The notes beneath the pieces are model-generated. The model saw only the letters and a list, made by a program, of their open reading frames with translations. It did not search any database and had not been told where the DNA came from. 64,000 nucleotides of DNA from Bacteroidales bacterium (GTDB taxonomy: Bacteria; Bacteroidota; Bacteroidia; Bacteroidales; JAGOPY01), in NCBI GenBank assembly GCA_017991835.1, contig JAGOPY010000001.1:335892-399891 (forward strand), read 5' to 3'. A program made the position numbers and the translations under genes. The first letter of the stretch is position 1; each line of letters opens with the position of its first letter. This document shows, piece after piece, positions 60,763 to 64,000 of the stretch.

Positions 60763-61701
60763 ATGAAAAGACGTGATTTCATACGCAAAAGCGCTGCCGC
60801 AGCAGCATTCACCGGCGCCGCCATCTCCCTTCCCTTCGGCTCCAAACTCTTCAGCTCCCCCTCCCACCCTTACAACCCTTCCAACCCCTCCCCTTTCGAT
60901 CTCGTCGCCATCAAAGGCGGTGAAGTGGAAGCCATGTTCGACCAGGCCATCGCTGCGATGGGCGGCATGCAGGCGTTTGTTAAAAAGGGTCAGAAAGTTG
61001 TCGTTAAACCGAATATCGGCTGGGATGTGTCGCCCGAAAGAGCGGGCAATACCAATCCGGCCCTGGTGAAAAGGATCGTACGGCATTGCCTCGAAGCCGG
61101 CGCCAGAGAGGTCTATGTTTTCGATAACACCTGCGATAAATGGGACCGCTGCTATGCCACCAGTGGCATTGAACAGGCCGTGAAAGATGCCGGCGGCAAA
61201 CTGGCCCCCGGGAACACAGAAAACTACTACCAGGAAGTGCAGATTCCAAATGGCAAAAAACTGAAATCAACCAAAGTTCATGAACTTATCCTCGACTCCG
61301 ATGTCTTTATCAATGTGCCCGTCCTGAAAAGCCATGGTTCGGCCCGGCTGACCATCTCTATGAAAAACCTGATGGGAGTGGTGTGGGACCGCGGCTGGTG
61401 GCACCGGAACGACCTGAACCAGTGCATTGCCGATTATGCGACATATCTAAAGAAACCGACCCTCAATATTATCGACGCCTACCGCGTTATGATGAAGAAC
61501 GGTCCGCGCGGCGTCTCCGAAGCCGACGTCAGCCTGATGAAATCGCTGATCATCTCGCCCGATATGGTGGCAGCCGATGCTGCAGCAACCAAAATGTTCG
61601 GCATCTCCCCCGACGACGTTCCCTACATCGGGATCGCCGATTCCATGGGCATCGGGTCTATGGCGCTCGATAAGCTGAACGTCCACCGCATTATCCTCTG
61701 A
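60763..61701 (+). CDS. Tat-exported DUF362 protein
   Basis: A 312-residue DUF362-domain protein. The ATG giving MKRRDFIRKSAAAAAFTG is chosen because it begins a twin-arginine signal peptide. An upstream in-frame ATG would add 15 unrelated residues. DUF362 segments are VVVKPNIGWDVSPERAGNTNP near residue 85, EVYVFDNTCDKW, FINVPVLKSHGSARLTISMKNLMG near 190, and AADAAATKMFGI. It lacks its own ferredoxin motif. Two bases separate it from the polyferredoxin gene, so the two probably form one exported redox system. Function unknown. Confidence 0.87.
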   Translation: MKRRDFIRKSAAAAAFTGAAISLPFGSKLFSSPSHPYNPSNPSPFDLVAIKGGEVEAMFDQAIAAMGGMQAFVKKGQKVVVKPNIGWDVSPERAGNTNPALVKRIVRHCLEAGAREVYVFDNTCDKWDRCYATSGIEQAVKDAGGKLAPGNTENYYQEVQIPNGKKLKSTKVHELILDSDVFINVPVLKSHGSARLTISMKNLMGVVWDRGWWHRNDLNQCIADYATYLKKPTLNIIDAYRVMMKNGPRGVSEADVSLMKSLIISPDMVAADAAATKMFGISPDDVPYIGIADSMGIGSMALDKLNVHRIIL

Positions 61702-61703
61702 TC

Positions 61704-63272
61704 ATGCACAAAGGCCGGCTGAAACGACTCCGTGTCATCCTGTCGCTCCTGTTTTTTGCGGTCCTCGCCCTCCTGTTCCTCGATTTTACCGGGAGAATTT
61801 ACGGCAAGGCGTCTCACCTGTTTTTACACCTGCAATTCGTCCCTTCACTGGTGCAGTTTGCCGGTACCCTCTCTCTGGCCGCACTTGGATTCGCCTTTAT
61901 CATCATCCTGACGCTTCTTTTCGGAAGGATTTACTGCTCCTCCTTTTGCCCGCTCGGCACCTTGCAGGATATCGTTATCTATCTTTCAAAAAAAATCAAA
62001 CGAAAAAGAAGAATCTTCAAATTTAAGAAACCTTCATACCGGCTTCATTACGGTATCCTGGCCCTGGTCCTGCTTTCGCTTCTCACGGGAAGCATCCTGC
62101 TGGTCAACCTGCTCGATCCCTACAGCGCTTTCGGTAAAATCTTCGCCAACCTTTTCCGGCCCCTGGTCGTTGCTGTCAATAATTTGATATCCATTGGCTT
62201 ATCTTATGCCGATATCTATTCTGTTCCGAGAATCAAATGGGTGCCGGTGAACATCGCAGCCCTGTTCCTCTCGCTGGCCTGGCTGATCCTTGTGGTCTAT
62301 CTTTCGGTAAGAAGAGGAAGGATCTATTGCAATACCGTTTGCCCGGTCGGGGCGCTGCTGGGCTTGTTTGCAAGATTTTCGCTTTTCAGGATCGTGCTCG
62401 ATAAGACCAAATGCAACAGTTGCGGCAAGTGTTCGGCGGTATGCAAGGCGGAATGTATCAACCCGAAAGACCAGTCGGTCGATTTCAGCCGGTGTGTGGG
62501 GTGCATGAACTGCCTCTCCCCCTGTCCGGATAAAGGGTTGAAAATCAGACCTTTCTGGGTTAAAGACACCGTGCAGGTGTTTGAATTTGATGCAGGAAAG
62601 CGTGATTTCTTTAAAAAATCGGGATTGGTCGTCGTTGGCGTTTTTGCCGGGAGCAAAGTATTTTCTGAAGAAAAGGAAAAAGAGGTCATAAAGGCCACCG
62701 TTCCTGTTGTCAGGCAGTTTCCCGTTACCCCTCCCGGAGCAGAGAGCCAGGAGCGGTTCAACAAGCTCTGTACAGCCTGTCATCTCTGTGTTTCAGCCTG
62801 CCCGACGCATGTCCTTCAGCCCACCTATTTCCTTTACGGGATGACCGGGTTCCTCCAGCCCAGGATGGACTATATAACCAGCTTCTGCAATTTTGATTGT
62901 GTTTTATGCGGTGAAGTCTGCCCCACCGGCGCCATACTGAATATCACCACGGAGGAGAAAAAGCGGATACAGCTGGGCAAATCCTATTTTATAAAGGAGA
63001 ACTGCGTGGTCTACACGCATAACACCGCCTGCGGAGCCTGCTCGGAGCACTGCCCGACCAAAGCCGTCCAGATGGTTCCCTACAAAGACAAACTCACCAT
63101 CCCCGAAGTCAACAACACCATTTGCGTTGGATGCGGCGCCTGTGAATACGCCTGCCCCACCGATCCCAAATCGATCTATGTCGACGGTAATCCCATCCAC
63201 CTGGTCGCCGAAAAACCACCGGAGATCAGGATCGAGGAGAAGATCGATTATAAGGAGGAATTCCCGTTTTAA
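61704..63272 (+). CDS. Membrane polyferredoxin with NapH-like N-terminus
   Basis: A 522-residue inner-membrane iron-sulfur protein. The first 230 residues contain about five helices and two NapH/NosR-type motifs, CSSFCPLGTLQD and CNTVCPVGALLG. Six 4Fe-4S motifs follow: CNSCGKCSAVC, CVGCMNCLSPCP, CTACHLCVSACP, CVLCGEVCP, CGACSEHCP and CVGCGACEYACP. The chain could therefore carry electrons between the membrane quinone pool and a periplasmic or cytoplasmic partner. The Tat-exported DUF362 protein encoded two bases upstream is the obvious partner. The sidedness of the clusters cannot be read from sequence. Confidence 0.9.
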   Translation: MHKGRLKRLRVILSLLFFAVLALLFLDFTGRIYGKASHLFLHLQFVPSLVQFAGTLSLAALGFAFIIILTLLFGRIYCSSFCPLGTLQDIVIYLSKKIKRKRRIFKFKKPSYRLHYGILALVLLSLLTGSILLVNLLDPYSAFGKIFANLFRPLVVAVNNLISIGLSYADIYSVPRIKWVPVNIAALFLSLAWLILVVYLSVRRGRIYCNTVCPVGALLGLFARFSLFRIVLDKTKCNSCGKCSAVCKAECINPKDQSVDFSRCVGCMNCLSPCPDKGLKIRPFWVKDTVQVFEFDAGKRDFFKKSGLVVVGVFAGSKVFSEEKEKEVIKATVPVVRQFPVTPPGAESQERFNKLCTACHLCVSACPTHVLQPTYFLYGMTGFLQPRMDYITSFCNFDCVLCGEVCPTGAILNITTEEKKRIQLGKSYFIKENCVVYTHNTACGACSEHCPTKAVQMVPYKDKLTIPEVNNTICVGCGACEYACPTDPKSIYVDGNPIHLVAEKPPEIRIEEKIDYKEEFPF

Positions 63273-63283
63273 AGGAAAGTGGC

Positions 63284-63436
63284 TGTCTCAAAAGTCTGAT
63301 ATTATACTATAATGGCCTGAGATCAGTTCGTGCTCCAACGACTAAAGCCGTTGGTTCCTATGATTTTACGAGGTGGAACCGACGGCTTCAGTCGTCGGAC
63401 TACCAATTAAAAGCGAATATTTGTACTTTTGAGACG
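63284..63436 (+). mobile_element. MITE copy C, 153 bp
   Basis: The left end is TGTCTCAAAAGTCTGATATT and the right end is AATATTTGTACTTTTGAGAC, nearly inverted copies. The core has CCAACGACTAAAGCCGTTGG and CCGACGGCTTCAGTCGTCGG. Intergenic, between convergent genes. The sequence is nearly the same as copy A read on the other strand. Confidence 0.9.
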
Positions 63437-63443
63437 GTCCCTT

Positions 63444-64000
63444 TTACTTCTTTAAAACCACCCGAATCGTCGTGCCCTTATCCACCACCGACGACTTCAC
63501 GAAGATCTTTCCTTTATGATAATCGGAAATGATCCTTTTGGAAAGGGAAAGCCCGAGGCCCCAGCCCCTTTTTTTGCTGGTAAAACCGGGTTTGAAAATA
63601 GCCTTGAACTGCGATTTGTTCATCCCTTTTCCAGTATCTTCAAAATCGATATTGACATGGCGGTTAACCTCCTCGATGTAAATATTGATGTTGCCGGCGT
63701 TGTTCATCGCGTCCACCGCGTTTTTGCAGATATTTTCAACGACCCATTCGAAAAGCTGCCGGTTGAGCGGGACAATGACTTGCCGGTCGGGTTCCATGCT
63801 GATATGGAACCGTACCCTGTTCGAGATTCGGGGCTCCAGGTAAGCCACCGATTCGTACAGGACATCCACCAGGTTCTGTTCTTCCAGCCTGGCCGGCGAA
63901 CCGATCTTGGAGAAACGGTCGGTGATATCTTCGAGCCGTTTGACATCTTTCTCGATCTCCGACAGCTCCTCCGATTTTTCCCCCTTCATCTTCAACAACT
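63444..64000 (-). CDS. Sensor histidine kinase, C-terminal part (5' partial)
   Basis: The frame is open to the window edge, so the sensor and His-box regions lie outside. About 185 residues are visible. A helical DHp segment (SEELSEIEKDVKRLEDITDRFSKIGS) comes first, then a HATPase_c domain with the N box WVVENICKNAVDAMNNAG near residue 90 and G1 DTGKGMN. The G2 region is KKRGWGLGLSLSKRIISDYHKG, and the protein ends in TTIRVVLKK. Expected to phosphorylate a response regulator encoded outside the window. Confidence 0.88.
   Translation of the reverse strand, partial: LLKMKGEKSEELSEIEKDVKRLEDITDRFSKIGSPARLEEQNLVDVLYESVAYLEPRISNRVRFHISMEPDRQVIVPLNRQLFEWVVENICKNAVDAMNNAGNINIYIEEVNRHVNIDFEDTGKGMNKSQFKAIFKPGFTSKKRGWGLGLSLSKRIISDYHKGKIFVKSSVVDKGTTIRVVLKK

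Overview
The window is a chromosomal segment of a Bacteroidota bacterium, most likely an uncultured Bacteroidales-like lineage. Evidence: several secreted proteins with type IX secretion (T9SS) C-terminal domains, a GldH lipoprotein, the purH-mreB-mreC-mreD order, a bacterial GH3-family protein, promoters with the Bacteroidota -7 box TAnnTTTG, and start codons without clear Shine-Dalgarno sequences. No rRNA, tRNA or CRISPR array was seen. Both window edges cut genes.

Layout. 1-9.7 kb: a surface-polysaccharide cluster on the + strand (two polysaccharide deacetylases, hexapeptide acyltransferase, DUF354 protein, VanZ-like protein, FemAB-like protein, sugar-transferase initiating enzyme, Wzi-like outer-membrane protein), with an unrelated ATPase inside it. 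9.8-19.4 kb: a C69 dipeptidase, a MalY/PatB aminotransferase, a coiled-coil membrane protein, an exosortase-family protein diverging from a His/Arg-rich membrane protein, RNase H, GldH, RibF and Asd. 19.5-26.9 kb: a lamin-tail/FlgD-like secreted protein, ComF, a two-domain oligopeptide-type ABC ATPase and RNase R. 26.9-42 kb: T9SS cargo genes, a small PepSY-type membrane operon, nadA coupled to a MORN/YwqK protein, rpiB, lutB, and a 0.6 kb AT-rich gap that could be an origin. 42-53.3 kb: TlpA-like lipoprotein, mreDCB, purH, ABC permease, recJ, DUF308 and LysE membrane proteins, GH3. 53.6-59.5 kb: a second T9SS protease-plus-propeller pair. 59.5-64 kb: hemW, a Tat-exported DUF362 protein with a membrane polyferredoxin, and the end of a histidine kinase.

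Three things stand out. First, many arrays of 7- or 8-bp tandem units occur between genes and inside genes with the frame kept open: twice within one deacetylase, and in FemAB, HemW and two T9SS C-terminal domains. Second, a two-gene T9SS module (papain-like protease with beta-helix, then a repeat-rich propeller-like protein) is present twice, with what looks like a third copy that lost its protease. Both large protease genes carry an apparent frameshift near their 5' ends. Third, a roughly 154-bp palindromic MITE with GTCTCAAAAGT ends occurs in two full copies, one truncated copy and one possible relic. One full copy sits in frame inside the MORN/YwqK gene.

All functional calls come from reading motifs by eye. 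No database search, alignment program or folding program was run.
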